Shown here in pieces: positions 1 through 8,507 of a stretch of DNA of 64,000 nucleotides; the stretch's first letter is position 1; every line of letters begins with the position of its first letter. Source of the DNA: Pseudophaeobacter leonis (GTDB lineage Bacteria; Pseudomonadota; Alphaproteobacteria; Rhodobacterales; Rhodobacteraceae). Made by a program: the position numbers and the translations under genes. The stretch lies in contig NZ_MWVJ01000005.1 in NCBI RefSeq assembly GCF_002087335.1, positions 1 through 64,000 on the forward strand, written 5' to 3'. The notes under the pieces were generated by a model. The model saw nothing but the letters and a program-made list of their open reading frames with translations, ran no database searches and was not told where the DNA came from.

Positions 1-519
1 CGCCAGGCTGCCCTGATCTTCGGTTGCGAGTTTGACCGCCTCTGACGGGATGGCGGGGCGTGCAGGGGTGTGACGGCTGCTTTGGAAGGTGGCCAATGCG
101 GTTTCTGTCTTGCGGGTGGCCTCGGCGATTTCCTGCAGTTTCTGGCTGACCGTTGGCTCTCCGGAGGCATCGGTCTGCTGCACATGGGTGAGGTAGCTGT
201 AGCGCAGGCTGTCAATCGCCGCCTGCAGGCGCTGGCTTTCGCCGCGCATCACCCGGGCCGAGCGCAGAGCCGAGGGGCCAACCCAGATCATCACCAGCGG
301 CATGGCAATCGCCAAGGCTGTCAGGACCATTGGGGTCCAGTGGGCAAGGCCCTTGTCTGCCGGAGCCAGCAGATACAGGGCCAAAATCACCAGCAGCCAG
401 AGGGCTGACAGCAAAATGGCAATGATCTCGGCGCTACCCATTCCTGCATCGTCCTGGCCTTCGCTGGTGCCGCTCTCAGAAAGAGAGGGGGGGCGTTTTG
501 AGGCTTCCTGGGCAGTCAT
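1..519 (-). CDS. Conserved membrane protein of unknown function (partial, runs off left edge)
   Basis: The minus-strand frame opens with ATG at 519 and stays open to the window edge, giving at least 173 residues. A hydrophilic N-terminus is followed by two hydrophobic stretches (about residues 30-52 and 58-80), read as two membrane segments. After these comes a polar, probably coiled-coil part containing QRLQAAIDSLRYS and QKLQEIAEATRK. I do not recognise a named domain. It lies downstream of greA on the same strand with a strong hairpin between, so it need not be cotranscribed. The C-terminus is outside the window, so size and function stay open. Confidence 0.6.
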   Translation of the reverse strand, partial: MTAQEASKRPPSLSESGTSEGQDDAGMGSAEIIAILLSALWLLVILALYLLAPADKGLAHWTPMVLTALAIAMPLVMIWVGPSALRSARVMRGESQRLQAAIDSLRYSYLTHVQQTDASGEPTVSQKLQEIAEATRKTETALATFQSSRHTPARPAIPSEAVKLATEDQGSLA

Positions 520-587
520 ATGCAAGCTCGCAATGCGGGAATGGAACGGGGTTGAAACAAGGCTACCGGTTTCAGATGCGGTGGCAA

Positions 588-615
588 GGGGGGCGGCGCA
601 ATTGCGCCGTCCCCC
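588..615. terminator. GC-rich perfect palindrome downstream of greA
   Basis: Fourteen-base arms centred on GCGCAATTGCGC form an almost perfect hairpin (one G-U pair) beginning 14 bp past the greA stop. There is no T-run on either side, so it may slow or stabilise RNA ends rather than act as a canonical intrinsic terminator. Confidence 0.45.
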
Positions 616-628
616 ATGATTGGTAAAC

Positions 629-1099
629 TTAGCGGTAAACGATGCTCAGGATCTCGTAGCCGCGCACACCACCGGGGGTGCGGACCTCGACACTGTCACC
701 TTCGTCCTTGCCGATAAGGGCGCGGGCAATGGGGGATTTGATGTTCAAAAGCCCGGCCTCGACATTGGCCTCGTGCTCGCCGACGATCTGCCAGGTTTTC
801 TCCTGATCGGTATCTTCGTCAACCAGGGTGACACGGGCGCCGAATTTAACCGTGCCCGAGAGTTTGGCCGGGTCGATCACATCGGCAAGGCTCAGGATGC
901 CTTCGAGTTCCTTGATGCGGCCCTCAATAAAAGAGTGCTTTTCGCGGGCAGAGTGGTATTCGGCGTTTTCCGAAAGATCGCCCAGTTCGCGGGCTTCGGC
1001 AATGGCCTGAATAATCGCCGTACGTTCAACCGTTTTAAGTTTCTTCATTTCGGCTTCCAGTGCGGTGTGACCCGCAGAAGTCATAGGGATCTTTTCCAT
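629..1099 (-). CDS. greA: Transcription elongation factor GreA
   Basis: At 156 aa this is the usual GreA length. The N-terminal antiparallel coiled coil (residues 1-75) contains the family hallmarks MTSAGHTALEAEMKKL and ARELGDLSENAEYHSAREK. The C-terminal FKBP-like half carries IVGEHEANVEAGLLNIKSPIARALIGK. GreA inserts its coiled coil into the RNA polymerase secondary channel and stimulates cleavage of backtracked transcripts. The start at 1099 gives the expected MEKIPMT N-terminus. The gene stands alone between hairpins on both sides, consistent with its own transcription unit. Confidence 0.97.
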   Translation of the reverse strand: MEKIPMTSAGHTALEAEMKKLKTVERTAIIQAIAEARELGDLSENAEYHSAREKHSFIEGRIKELEGILSLADVIDPAKLSGTVKFGARVTLVDEDTDQEKTWQIVGEHEANVEAGLLNIKSPIARALIGKDEGDSVEVRTPGGVRGYEILSIVYR

Positions 1100-1171
1100 T
1101 TCTTGGGTCAGGTCGTTTGGCTAAAAAACTAGCTCTTGGGTCATGTTGCTTTTGTTTGCGCCAAAGGCAGA

Positions 1172-1197
1172 GCCCCGCCACAGAGCTGCAGCGGGGC
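1172..1197. terminator. Hairpin between greA and the glyoxalase-like gene
   Basis: A seven-base GCCCCGC/GCGGGGC stem with a 12-base loop is followed on the plus side by CTTTCTTT and on the minus side by a weaker T-containing stretch. It lies downstream of the minus-strand gene at 1371-1754 and probably separates its transcript from greA. Confidence 0.45.
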
Positions 1198-1370
1198 CTT
1201 TCTTTGTGTTGGCAATTACCTGACCCAATCTGGGTGTGAATTTCAAGAGGGCGGAGACATCTGTTGCCAGACTAATACACTCAATCCACAGATTTTACTG
1301 TTTGCTGCCGGGTTTGCGCGGAAAAATGCTGTGGTCAGGCAGCTGCGGCAGCCCAACCTGCCATAAAAGA

Positions 1371-1754
1371 TCAATCATCATACTGTACCGCCTCATATTC
1401 GATCCCATCGGCGTCATGGAAATAGAGGCGGCGACCGGGCTCATAATCTCCGTGGTTGTGCGGCGTGAAGCCAGCTGCCTTGACCGCCGCTTCGGTGGCG
1501 GTGAGGTCCGTGACCACCACCGCCAGATGGTTGAGGCCTCCCTTGGTCTGGTAACTTTCCGGTGCCTCGCCGGGGGCGGCCGGGGGGGAATAGAGCGCAA
1601 GGTAGCTGTCCGCGCTGCCCACATGCAGGCTGCGGCCGCCGTTGATCGATGCGCCCGACCAGCGGGTGTGCCAGCCAAAGACCTGCGCCATCCATGCGGC
1701 GGTGGCTTCGGGGTTGCTGACGGTGACATTGGCATGTTCGAGAATGGCGCTCAT
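1371..1754 (-). CDS. VOC-family (glyoxalase/bleomycin-resistance type) protein
   Basis: The product is 127 aa with the beta-alpha-beta-beta-beta repeats of the vicinal-oxygen-chelate fold. The N-terminal LEHANVTVSNPEATAAW and the C-terminal HLAVVVTDLTATEAAVKAAG with YLYFHDADGIEYE-like elements are typical; a His near each half and the terminal Glu are candidate metal ligands. An AGGAG ribosome-binding site precedes the ATG. Substrate cannot be assigned. It is divergent from soxR and its promoter contains a SoxR-type operator with 19-bp spacing, so it is probably induced by redox-cycling agents. A detoxification role is inferred from that context only. Confidence 0.85.
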   Translation of the reverse strand: MSAILEHANVTVSNPEATAAWMAQVFGWHTRWSGASINGGRSLHVGSADSYLALYSPPAAPGEAPESYQTKGGLNHLAVVVTDLTATEAAVKAAGFTPHNHGDYEPGRRLYFHDADGIEYEAVQYDD

Positions 1755-1806
1755 GTGTCGATCTCCTGAGTGTAGTTTTGGGTTTCGTTTTGACCTGAGT
1801 CTCCTT

Positions 1807-1837
1807 ACGGTAATTTCTCAACCTAACTTTAGGTCAA
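1807..1837 (-). promoter_or_regulatory. SoxR/MerR-type promoter of the glyoxalase-like gene
   Basis: Read on the minus strand, a -35 TTGACC (1832-1837) and a -10 TACCGT (1807-1812) are separated by exactly 19 bp, the overlong spacing used by MerR-family activators. The spacer holds the palindrome ACCTAA-CT-TTAGGT (1821-1834). The arrangement resembles the soxS operator of enterobacteria, and soxR itself begins 34 bp away. Confidence 0.75.
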
Positions 1838-1870
1838 GGTAATTTTGAACAATTTTGCGGAGGCGGAAAC

Positions 1871-2338
1871 ATGGCGAAATCAGCAGGGGTGGCGATCGGA
1901 TATCTCGCGGAGCGCGCTGGGCTGGCAGTCTCGGCCATTCGTTACTACGAGGCGCAGGGCCTGCTGGAGCCCTGGCGCAATTCTGGCGGACAGCGGAGGT
2001 TTCACCGGGCAGATATTCGCCGTCTCAGTTTTGTTATGATCGCGCAGCAGTTTGGATTTTCCCTGCCTGAAATCCGGGGCCTTCTAAAGGATCTGCCGGG
2101 GGGGCGGACGCCAACACCGGCAGACTGGGCCCGGATCTCGTCCGGGTTTCGCAGCCATCTGGATCAGCGAATCGAAACGCTGCAAAAACTGCGCGACAAT
2201 CTGGATGGCTGTATTGGTTGCGGCTGTCTGGCGCTGCCAAACTGTGCTCTGTACAACCCGCAGGACAGGGCAGCGCAAAAAGGCAAGGGGCCGCGATACC
2301 TGATGGGAGACAGTCCAGAGCCGCAAAACGGGTCATAA
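1871..2338 (+). CDS. soxR: Redox-sensitive transcriptional activator SoxR
   Basis: This is a 155-aa MerR-family regulator. The N-terminal winged helix-turn-helix (about residues 8-75) has SAIRYYEAQGLL and the RRF motif. A dimerisation helix follows. Near the C-terminus the cysteine cluster at residues 114, 117, 119 and 125 (CIGCGCLALPNC) is the [2Fe-2S] ligand set that defines SoxR. Oxidation of the cluster by redox-active compounds activates transcription from promoters with 19-bp spacers. It is divergent from the VOC gene and shares the 116-bp intergenic region that holds the operator. No soxS is visible, as expected outside enterobacteria. Confidence 0.95.
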   Translation: MAKSAGVAIGYLAERAGLAVSAIRYYEAQGLLEPWRNSGGQRRFHRADIRRLSFVMIAQQFGFSLPEIRGLLKDLPGGRTPTPADWARISSGFRSHLDQRIETLQKLRDNLDGCIGCGCLALPNCALYNPQDRAAQKGKGPRYLMGDSPEPQNGS

Positions 2339-2511
2339 GGCATAAAAACGGGCAGTGCCCCTGCGGCAAAGCGCGGATCCGTAGCAACTAACGCAGAGTT
2401 TGGATTGACCTCGCCGGGTGCCAAACGCTAATCAACGGCGAAAGAAAATTACGCCCAGGTAGGGCCCAGAGAGGGGACCGGTAGCGAACACAATAGCCAA
2501 GGAGCACCTCT

Positions 2512-4161
2512 ATGGCCGAGATCGAACGCGAAACGTTGGATTATGACGTAGTGATCGTAGGGGCTGGTCCTGCCGGTCTTTCTGCCGCGATCCGTCTCAA
2601 GCAGCTGGACGCCGACCTTGAGGTCGTGGTTCTGGAGAAGGGCTCGGAGGTGGGCGCGCATATCCTGTCGGGTGCCGTGCTGGACCCCTGCGGGCTCGAC
2701 GCCCTGATCCCGGACTGGAAGGAAAAAGGCGCGCCTTTGAATGTGCCGGTGGTCGAAGACCATTTCTACATGCTGGGCGAGGCGGGGGAAATCCGCATCC
2801 CCAACTTCCCGATGCCCCCCCTGATGGACAACCACCGCAACTATGTTGTCTCGATGGGCAATGTCTGCCGCTGGATGGCGGAACAGGCCGAAGAACTGGG
2901 CGTCGAGATCTTTCCGGGCATGTCCTGCTCAGAGCTGGTTTACGGCGACAATGGCGAAGTCAAAGGCGTGGTCGCCGGTGTTTTTGGTCTGGAAGCAGAC
3001 GGCTCTTACGGCCCCAACACCGAGCCGGGCATGGTGCTGAACGGCAAGTATGTGTTCCTCAGCGAAGGCGCGCGTGGCTCGCTCTCTAAAGAGGTGATCT
3101 CCAAATACGCTCTTGATCAGGGCAAGGAGCCGCAGAAATACGGCCTGGGGATGAAAGAGATCTGGGAAATTGATCCGGCCAAGCACAAGCCCGGCTCGGT
3201 CACCCATACCATGGGCTGGCCATTGGGAGTTAAAAACACCGGTGGCACCTTCATTTATCACCTGGACAATAATCAGGTCTATGTCGGCATGATCGTGGAT
3301 CTGAACTACAAGAACCCGCATCTGTTCCCCTATATGGAATTCCAGCGGTTCAAACATCACCCCATGGTGGCAGAGCTGCTGGAAGGCGGCAAACGCGTCG
3401 CATATGGCGCGCGGGCTGTGACCAAGGGTGGCACCCAGTCGATGCCGGATGCAGCCTTTCCGGGCGGCGCGCTTTTGGGCTGCTCTGTTGGCCTGGTGAA
3501 CCTGCCGCGCATCAAGGGCAACCACAACGCGATGCATTCAGGTCGTCAGGCGGCCGAAGCGGCCTATGCTGCGATCAAGGCGGGCCGCAGTGGCGACACT
3601 CTGGTGGAATACGACAGCGACCTGCGCACCGGCCCTGTTGGCAAGGATCTGAAAAAAGTGCGTAATGTTGCGCCGCTGAATGCCCGTTTTGGCCTGATGG
3701 GTGGCCTGTTGGTCGGTGGCTTTGACATGTGGTGCAACACGCTGTTTGGTGTCTCGCCGCTGGGCACGCTGGGTCACGGGAAATCCGATGCCGAGGCAAC
3801 GGAACCCGCCTCTAAGCACAAGGTGATCGACTATCCAAAACCCGATGGAAAGCTGAGCTTTGACCGGCTGACCAATGTTGCGTTCTCCTTTACCAACCAC
3901 GAAGAAAGCCAACCGGCGCATTTGCGCCTCAAGGACGCAAGTATCCCTGTGGGTGTGAACCTTGCGACCTATGCAGGCCCCTCGGCGCGCTACTGCCCTG
4001 CCGGCGTGTATGAGTTTGTCGAAAAAGACGGCAAGCAAGAGTTCGTGATCAACTTTCAGAACTGCGTGCATTGCAAAACCTGCGATATCAAAGACCCCAG
4101 CCAGAACATCACCTGGACGACACCACAGGGTGGCGACGGTCCAAACTATCCAAATATGTAA
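2512..4161 (+). CDS. Electron transfer flavoprotein-ubiquinone oxidoreductase
   Basis: The 549-aa product matches the usual ETF-QO length. An N-terminal FAD-binding Rossmann motif, VIVGAGPAGLSAA, is at about residues 14-26. The C-terminal [4Fe-4S] ferredoxin-like segment has Cys at 518, 521 and 524 (CVHCKTC) with a further Cys in ARYCPAG upstream. The enzyme is bound to the inner membrane and passes electrons from ETF, reduced by acyl-CoA and dimethylglycine-type dehydrogenases, to ubiquinone. The start at 2512 follows an AGGAGC ribosome-binding site. It appears monocistronic, with a hairpin closing the region downstream. Confidence 0.96.
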   Translation: MAEIERETLDYDVVIVGAGPAGLSAAIRLKQLDADLEVVVLEKGSEVGAHILSGAVLDPCGLDALIPDWKEKGAPLNVPVVEDHFYMLGEAGEIRIPNFPMPPLMDNHRNYVVSMGNVCRWMAEQAEELGVEIFPGMSCSELVYGDNGEVKGVVAGVFGLEADGSYGPNTEPGMVLNGKYVFLSEGARGSLSKEVISKYALDQGKEPQKYGLGMKEIWEIDPAKHKPGSVTHTMGWPLGVKNTGGTFIYHLDNNQVYVGMIVDLNYKNPHLFPYMEFQRFKHHPMVAELLEGGKRVAYGARAVTKGGTQSMPDAAFPGGALLGCSVGLVNLPRIKGNHNAMHSGRQAAEAAYAAIKAGRSGDTLVEYDSDLRTGPVGKDLKKVRNVAPLNARFGLMGGLLVGGFDMWCNTLFGVSPLGTLGHGKSDAEATEPASKHKVIDYPKPDGKLSFDRLTNVAFSFTNHEESQPAHLRLKDASIPVGVNLATYAGPSARYCPAGVYEFVEKDGKQEFVINFQNCVHCKTCDIKDPSQNITWTTPQGGDGPNYPNM

Positions 4162-4167
4162 ATCCAC

Positions 4168-4202
4168 CTGGGGCAAAACTGGGGGCAAAACTGGGGGTAA
4201 AA
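4168..4202. repeat. Short tandem repeat, 11-12 bp unit, three copies
   Basis: Three successive units of the form CTGGGG(G)(C/T)AAAA begin 7 bp after the ETF-QO stop codon. They resemble the other small minisatellites found at gene 3' ends in this window. Confidence 0.7.
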
Positions 4203-4253
4203 CAGGCGGCAGAACGCTTGTCTGGCGCAATATATATGGAAATCACGTAAAAT

Positions 4254-4277
4254 TGGGGCGGCCTTCGGGTCGCCCCA
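4254..4277 (+). terminator. UUCG-capped hairpin downstream of ETF-QO
   Basis: A ten-base stem TGGGGCGGCC/GGTCGCCCCA (one G-U pair) closes on a TTCG tetraloop, an unusually stable RNA hairpin. It lies about 90 bp after the stop codon. The 3' flank lacks a strong T-run, so terminator strength is uncertain. Confidence 0.5.
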
Positions 4278-4345
4278 TTGCGTGTGGACAGGTCCCGCAC
4301 TACGTTTCCTTTTAAGCGACGTACATACGTATAGGAGAGTTCCGA

Positions 4346-6079
4346 GTGCCGGCATCATATCTTCGCAACCTGCCAGCGCTGGCATTGGTTGCCTTTTCTG
4401 CGACAGGACCCCTTGTGAGCGCGCAAAGCGCTGCAGCTGATGGTCTGGCGGGGGCCTATCTCGCCGGGCGCGCGGCCACCTATGAAAGCGACTTCTCGGC
4501 GGCGGCAGAGTATTACACCCGCGCGCTGGTCCGCGACCCGGCCAATCTGGTGCTGATGGAGAACGTGGTCTTTGCGCAACTGGCGCAGGGCCGTTTGAAG
4601 CAGGCGCTCCCTGTCGCCGAGCGGCTTTGGCAGGCCGGGGCGCGTAGCCAGGTTGCCAATATCGTTATGATGGGGGGCTTTGTCCTCTCCGATAACTACC
4701 AGGCCATTCTGGACCGTGATCTTGAAACGCGGCAAATTCATCCACTGGTGGACGGGCTGCTAAAGGCCTGGGCGCATATGGGGATCGGCTCGGTTGACGA
4801 GGCGATCAAGGCCTTTGACCAGGTCGCCGAAGAAGAGGCCCTGCGGGCCTTTGCCACCTATCACAAGGCCCTGGCCCTGGCCTCAGCCGGCAATTACGGC
4901 GCCGCTGAAGCGCTGTTTGCGGCGGAGGATGGCCAGCTCACCCGGCTGTCGCGGCGCGCGGCGCTGGCGCGGATTGAAATCCAGTCACAGCTTGGCGAAA
5001 ATGATATGGCGCTGGCCACTTTGGATGCCGCGTTTGGTGCTGGCAATGATCCAGCCCTTGCCGCAATGCGCAAGCGCCTCGAGGCCGGTGAGGCGCTGGG
5101 CTTCTCGGTTGCCAGTACAGCCCGCGATGGTATCGCCGAGGTGTTTTATACGCTTGCGGCTGTGATGACCGGTGAAGCTGCCAATGATTTTGTCCTGATG
5201 TATGCCCGCATGGCTTCGGCTCTTAGCCCGGAGCATGTGGATGCAGTGCTGCTGAGCGCCGAGTTGCTGGATCAGCTGGGGCGCTATGAGCTGTCAATTG
5301 CCACCTATAAACAGGTGCCGAGCGGCCATCCCGAGTATTACGCCGCCGAAATGGGCCGTGCCGAGGCGCTACGCCGTGCGGCCAAACCGGATGCCGCCGT
5401 CGAAGTGCTGGAGCAGCTGGTGCAGGACTTTCCGACCCTGCCGCAGATTTCGACTGGACTGGGCGATCTGCTGCGCCAGCAAGAGGACTATGTCGGCGCA
5501 GCAGCGGCCTATGACTCTGCGCTGGGCAATATGCCCGAGAATTCTGGCAGCCGCTGGTTTCTGTACTACGCCCGCGGGATTTCCTATGAGCGGCTTTCTG
5601 ACTGGCCAAAGGCCGAAGCGGACTTTCGCGCCTCGCTGGCGCTGCGTCCCGACAGTCCGCAGGTTTTGAATTATCTCGGGTATTCCTTGATCGAGAAAGA
5701 AGACAAACTGGACGAGGCGCTGAGCATGATTGAGCGCGCCGTCGCGGCCCGGCCGGACTCGGGCTATATCGTCGATAGTCTGGGATGGGTACTGTACCGT
5801 CTTGGCCGCTATCGTGAGGCGGTGGGCCATATGGAGCGCGCCGTTGAGCTGATGCCGGAGGATCCGGTGGTGAACGACCATTTGGGCGACGTTTTCTGGG
5901 CGGTTGGACGTCAACGCGAGGCTGAATTCCAGTGGAAGCGGGCGTTGTCGTTCATCCGCTCTGGCGAGGGCGACGGCGAGGCTGATCCCGAGCGGATCCG
6001 CAGCAAGCTGGAACTGGGTCTGGATGCCGTTCTGGAGCAGGAAGGCGCCGCCCCCCTGCAGGTGGCCAATGGGGGTTGA
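4346..6079 (+). CDS. Secreted/periplasmic tetratricopeptide-repeat protein
   Basis: The 577-aa product starts at a GTG preceded by TAGGAGAG. A hydrophobic N-terminus (LPALALVAFSATGPLVSAQ) looks like a signal peptide. The rest is a run of TPR motifs, clearest at YYTRALVRDPANLVL, ATYKQVPSGHPEYY, AYDSALGNMPEN, DFRASLALRPDS, MIERAVAARPDSGY and HMERAVELMPEDPVV. Such proteins are protein-protein scaffolds, and no catalytic domain is seen. The 3' end overlaps the ispE start by 11 bp, so the two are translationally coupled. That arrangement is common in Rhodobacteraceae and tells little about function. Confidence 0.85.
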   Translation: MPASYLRNLPALALVAFSATGPLVSAQSAAADGLAGAYLAGRAATYESDFSAAAEYYTRALVRDPANLVLMENVVFAQLAQGRLKQALPVAERLWQAGARSQVANIVMMGGFVLSDNYQAILDRDLETRQIHPLVDGLLKAWAHMGIGSVDEAIKAFDQVAEEEALRAFATYHKALALASAGNYGAAEALFAAEDGQLTRLSRRAALARIEIQSQLGENDMALATLDAAFGAGNDPALAAMRKRLEAGEALGFSVASTARDGIAEVFYTLAAVMTGEAANDFVLMYARMASALSPEHVDAVLLSAELLDQLGRYELSIATYKQVPSGHPEYYAAEMGRAEALRRAAKPDAAVEVLEQLVQDFPTLPQISTGLGDLLRQQEDYVGAAAAYDSALGNMPENSGSRWFLYYARGISYERLSDWPKAEADFRASLALRPDSPQVLNYLGYSLIEKEDKLDEALSMIERAVAARPDSGYIVDSLGWVLYRLGRYREAVGHMERAVELMPEDPVVNDHLGDVFWAVGRQREAEFQWKRALSFIRSGEGDGEADPERIRSKLELGLDAVLEQEGAAPLQVANGG

Positions 6080-6896
6080 GGGTTTTGCACCCGCCAAGAT
6101 AAACCTGACCCTGCATGTCACCGGCCAGCGCCCGGATGGCTATCATATGCTGGATTCCCTTGTGGTTTTTGCCGATATTGGCGACCGGCTGCGCATTGAG
6201 CCGGCAGAGGATTTGTCCCTCACGGTAACCGGTCCAATGGCTGAAGGCGTGCCCAGTGACGGGCGCAATCTGGTGCTCAAGGCGGCGCAGTTTGCAGGCT
6301 TTGCGACGGGGCGTGTTGTGTTGGAAAAGAACCTCCCTGCGGAGGCGGGTATTGGCGGCGGCTCATCAGATGCGGCAGCTATGCTGCGGGCTGTGTCACA
6401 GCTGACCGGTGCGCCTGTGGTTGCAGGGGCCGAGGCACTGGGCGCGGACATACCCGTTTGCCTTGCGGCGCGTGCCACCCGCATGCAGAACATCGGAGAG
6501 CAGCTGTCGGGCGTTCCCGAGCTGCCGGTGCTGCATGCGATTCTGGTCAATCCAGGCCTCAGTGTTCCGACGCCTGCAGTCTTTAAGGCTTTGGCGCAAA
6601 AAGATAATGCTGCGATGCCCGCGGAGATCCCGCGATTTGAGACAGCGTCTGACATGATGCTTTGGCTGCAGGCCATGCGCAATGATCTGGAGCCAGCAGC
6701 GCTCTCGTTGCATCCGGGCATTGGCACTGTGCTAGAAGCCCTTGCCGAGCTTCCCGGCGCCAGCGTTGTACGTATGTCAGGGTCAGGTGCGACGTGTTTT
6801 GCGCTCTTTGCGCACGGGGCGGAGGCCGAAGAGGCAGCGCTGAGGCTGGAGCAGAAATATCCCGATTGGTGGGTTCGGCCTGCAACCCTGTGCTAG
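6069..6896 (+). CDS. ispE: 4-diphosphocytidyl-2-C-methyl-D-erythritol kinase
   Basis: The 275-aa GHMP-family kinase carries PAKINLTL (residues 8-15), the substrate-loop DGYHMLDSL and the ATP-binding glycine loop PAEAGIGGGSSDAAAML (about 90-106). A C-terminal MSGSGATCFALF motif completes the fold. It phosphorylates CDP-methylerythritol in the MEP pathway of isoprenoid synthesis. I chose the ATG at 6069, inside the TPR gene's last codons, because MGVEGFAPAKINL is the natural N-terminus; the longer upstream frame is not GHMP-like. The polyprenyl diphosphate synthase that uses the products lies just beyond, convergent. Confidence 0.96.
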   Translation: MGVEGFAPAKINLTLHVTGQRPDGYHMLDSLVVFADIGDRLRIEPAEDLSLTVTGPMAEGVPSDGRNLVLKAAQFAGFATGRVVLEKNLPAEAGIGGGSSDAAAMLRAVSQLTGAPVVAGAEALGADIPVCLAARATRMQNIGEQLSGVPELPVLHAILVNPGLSVPTPAVFKALAQKDNAAMPAEIPRFETASDMMLWLQAMRNDLEPAALSLHPGIGTVLEALAELPGASVVRMSGSGATCFALFAHGAEAEEAALRLEQKYPDWWVRPATLC

Positions 6897-6946
6897 AGCG
6901 CGATTCTGTAGGGGCTGATCCCGAGAGGACAGTCGGCAGAGCAAAT

Positions 6947-7020
6947 GCTCCCGCCCGCAGCTTCCCCATCTAAAGATGGGGCGCTGCCGTTGGGCATGGC
7001 AGCGTGCTTACGCACGCTGC
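6947..7020 (+). repeat. Two-hairpin 3'-end repeat, copy A (after ispE)
   Basis: The order is the box GCTCCCGCC (6947-6955), a hairpin CCCCATC-TAAA-GATGGGG (6964-6981), an 8-nt spacer, the box TTGGGCATGGC (6990-7000), and a hairpin GCAGCGTGC-TTAC-GCACGCTGC (6999-7020). It begins 51 bp after the ispE stop, on the same strand. The same architecture with different stem sequences occurs at 7139-7209 (minus), 24568-24651 and 53987-54064. Confidence 0.85.
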
Positions 7021-7138
7021 GGTCGGCGCGCCATTGCGACCTCAAATATTTGAACGCGGCGGCTATGTGGAGCGGCGGCCTGCATCTTTCGGAACAAGGT
7101 TAGCCATTTGTCCGAAAGGGGGCTGTCAGTGCGCTGCA

Positions 7139-7209
7139 GCGCCGCGCGGAGTGCGGCGCCGGGCCCAACTGGTGCAGGGCATTTTAATGCCCGTACAACA
7201 GGCGGGAGC
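7139..7209 (-). repeat. Two-hairpin 3'-end repeat, copy D (after the polyprenyl synthase gene)
   Basis: On the minus strand the box GCTCCCGCC (7209-7201) is followed by the hairpin GGGCATT-AA-AATGCCC (7192-7177), an 8-nt spacer, the box TTGGGCCCGGC (7168-7158) and a hairpin with 7-base GCGCCGC/GCGGCGC arms (7159-7139). It starts 22 bp after the stop of the minus-strand prenyl synthase. Together with copy A it fills the tail-to-tail gap 6897-7230, where I see no gene. Confidence 0.85.
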
Positions 7210-7230
7210 CCCACGGCCAGCAGGGTGTAC

Positions 7231-8229
7231 TCAGTGCAGCCGGGCTACGACGTATTCTGCCAGATCATGCAACATATGCCGGATCGGATGATCTGGCAGG
7301 TCCGCAAGCGCTTGGGTGGCCTTTTCGGCCCAGAGCAGCGCATCCCTGCGGGTGGCTTCCAGCGTGTCATATTTCGCCATCAGGGCCAGAGCCTGGTCCA
7401 GGTCGCCCTCTTCCTGGCGGCCCTTTTCAATGGTGCGCTGCCAAAAGGCGCGTTCCTCATCACTGGCCGTGGCCCAGGCCTTGATCACCGGCAGAGTCAG
7501 CTTGCGTTCGCGAAAATCATCGCCAACATTCTTACCGGTCGCCTTGCTATCGCCCTGATAGTCCAGCAGATCATCTGCAATCTGAAAGGCTATGCCCAGG
7601 GCGTCACCATAGTCATACAGCGCCTTCACCTCGGCGGCAGAACCCCCGGCAATGACGCCACCAACTTCGGTCGCTGCCGAGAAAAGAGCCGCAGTTTTGC
7701 CACGGACCACCTGCAGATAGATGGCCTCATCTGTGGCCAGATTTGAGGCGGCAGTCATCTGCAGCACCTCGCCTTCGGCAATGGTCGCCGAGGCATTGGC
7801 GAGAATATCAAGAACCCGCAGGGATCCGGTTTCGACCATCAACTGAAAACTGCGGGAAAACAGATAGTCGCCAACCAGAACCGAGCTTTTGTTGTCCCAA
7901 AGCAGATTGGCAGGGGGGCGTCCCCGCCGCTGGCTGCTTTCATCAACAACGTCATCGTGCAGCAGGGTCGCCGTGTGAATGAACTCTACCGTAGCAGCCA
8001 GTTTGATATGGTGTTCACCCTCATAGCCACACAGACGCGCCGCCGCGAGGGTCAGCATGGGGCGCAGGCGTTTGCCGCCGGCCTCAACCAGATGTGCCGT
8101 CACCTCGGGGATGCGGGGGGCATGTTCAGAGGCCATCCGGGTCTGGATCAGCGTATTTACTGCGGCCATCTCGCCGCTCAAGGTAGCGGCCAGCATGTCA
8201 TGTGGCTTCTGCGTCTTGACTTGGTTCAT
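7231..8229 (-). CDS. Long-chain polyprenyl diphosphate synthase (ubiquinone side chain)
   Basis: The 332-aa trans-isoprenyl diphosphate synthase has the first aspartate-rich motif DDVVD at residues 92-96 and the second DDLLD at 219-223, plus GGKRLRPML near residue 51. Length and lineage suit a decaprenyl (or solanesyl) diphosphate synthase supplying the ubiquinone-10 tail in alphaproteobacteria. Chain length cannot be read with certainty from sequence. It is divergent from the DUF2007 gene with a 56-bp gap and convergent with ispE. Confidence 0.93.
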   Translation of the reverse strand: MNQVKTQKPHDMLAATLSGEMAAVNTLIQTRMASEHAPRIPEVTAHLVEAGGKRLRPMLTLAAARLCGYEGEHHIKLAATVEFIHTATLLHDDVVDESSQRRGRPPANLLWDNKSSVLVGDYLFSRSFQLMVETGSLRVLDILANASATIAEGEVLQMTAASNLATDEAIYLQVVRGKTAALFSAATEVGGVIAGGSAAEVKALYDYGDALGIAFQIADDLLDYQGDSKATGKNVGDDFRERKLTLPVIKAWATASDEERAFWQRTIEKGRQEEGDLDQALALMAKYDTLEATRRDALLWAEKATQALADLPDHPIRHMLHDLAEYVVARLH

Positions 8230-8285
8230 TACATTCCGGCTTTCAGGCTCGACAAGGCGCAGGCCTTGCCCTTAGATCCATCCCC

Positions 8286-8507
8286 ATGAAAGAACTTTTG
8301 CGCAGTACCGATCCAACAGTCCTGGCCTTTGCATCCGCCCTTCTTCAGGGGGAGGATATAGACTGCTTTCAGATGGACGTAAATATGAGCATCCTTGAAG
8401 GGGGCATCGGTATTTTTCCACGTCGCCTGATGGTGCGCGAAGGCGACTATACACTGGCGCTCCGGGCGATGCAGGACAACGAGATCCCGCTTGGCACCGA
8501 GACATGA
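8286..8507 (+). CDS. DUF2007 domain protein
   Basis: This is a 73-aa protein beginning MKELLRSTDPTVLAFASALL and containing the compact ferredoxin-like DUF2007 fold, ending in IFPRRLMVREGDYTLALRAM. Members are small putative signalling or regulatory proteins without a known reaction. Its stop overlaps the start of the methyltransferase by 4 bp (ATGA), so the two are translated together, which is the usual pairing in Rhodobacteraceae. Confidence 0.88.
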   Translation: MKELLRSTDPTVLAFASALLQGEDIDCFQMDVNMSILEGGIGIFPRRLMVREGDYTLALRAMQDNEIPLGTET

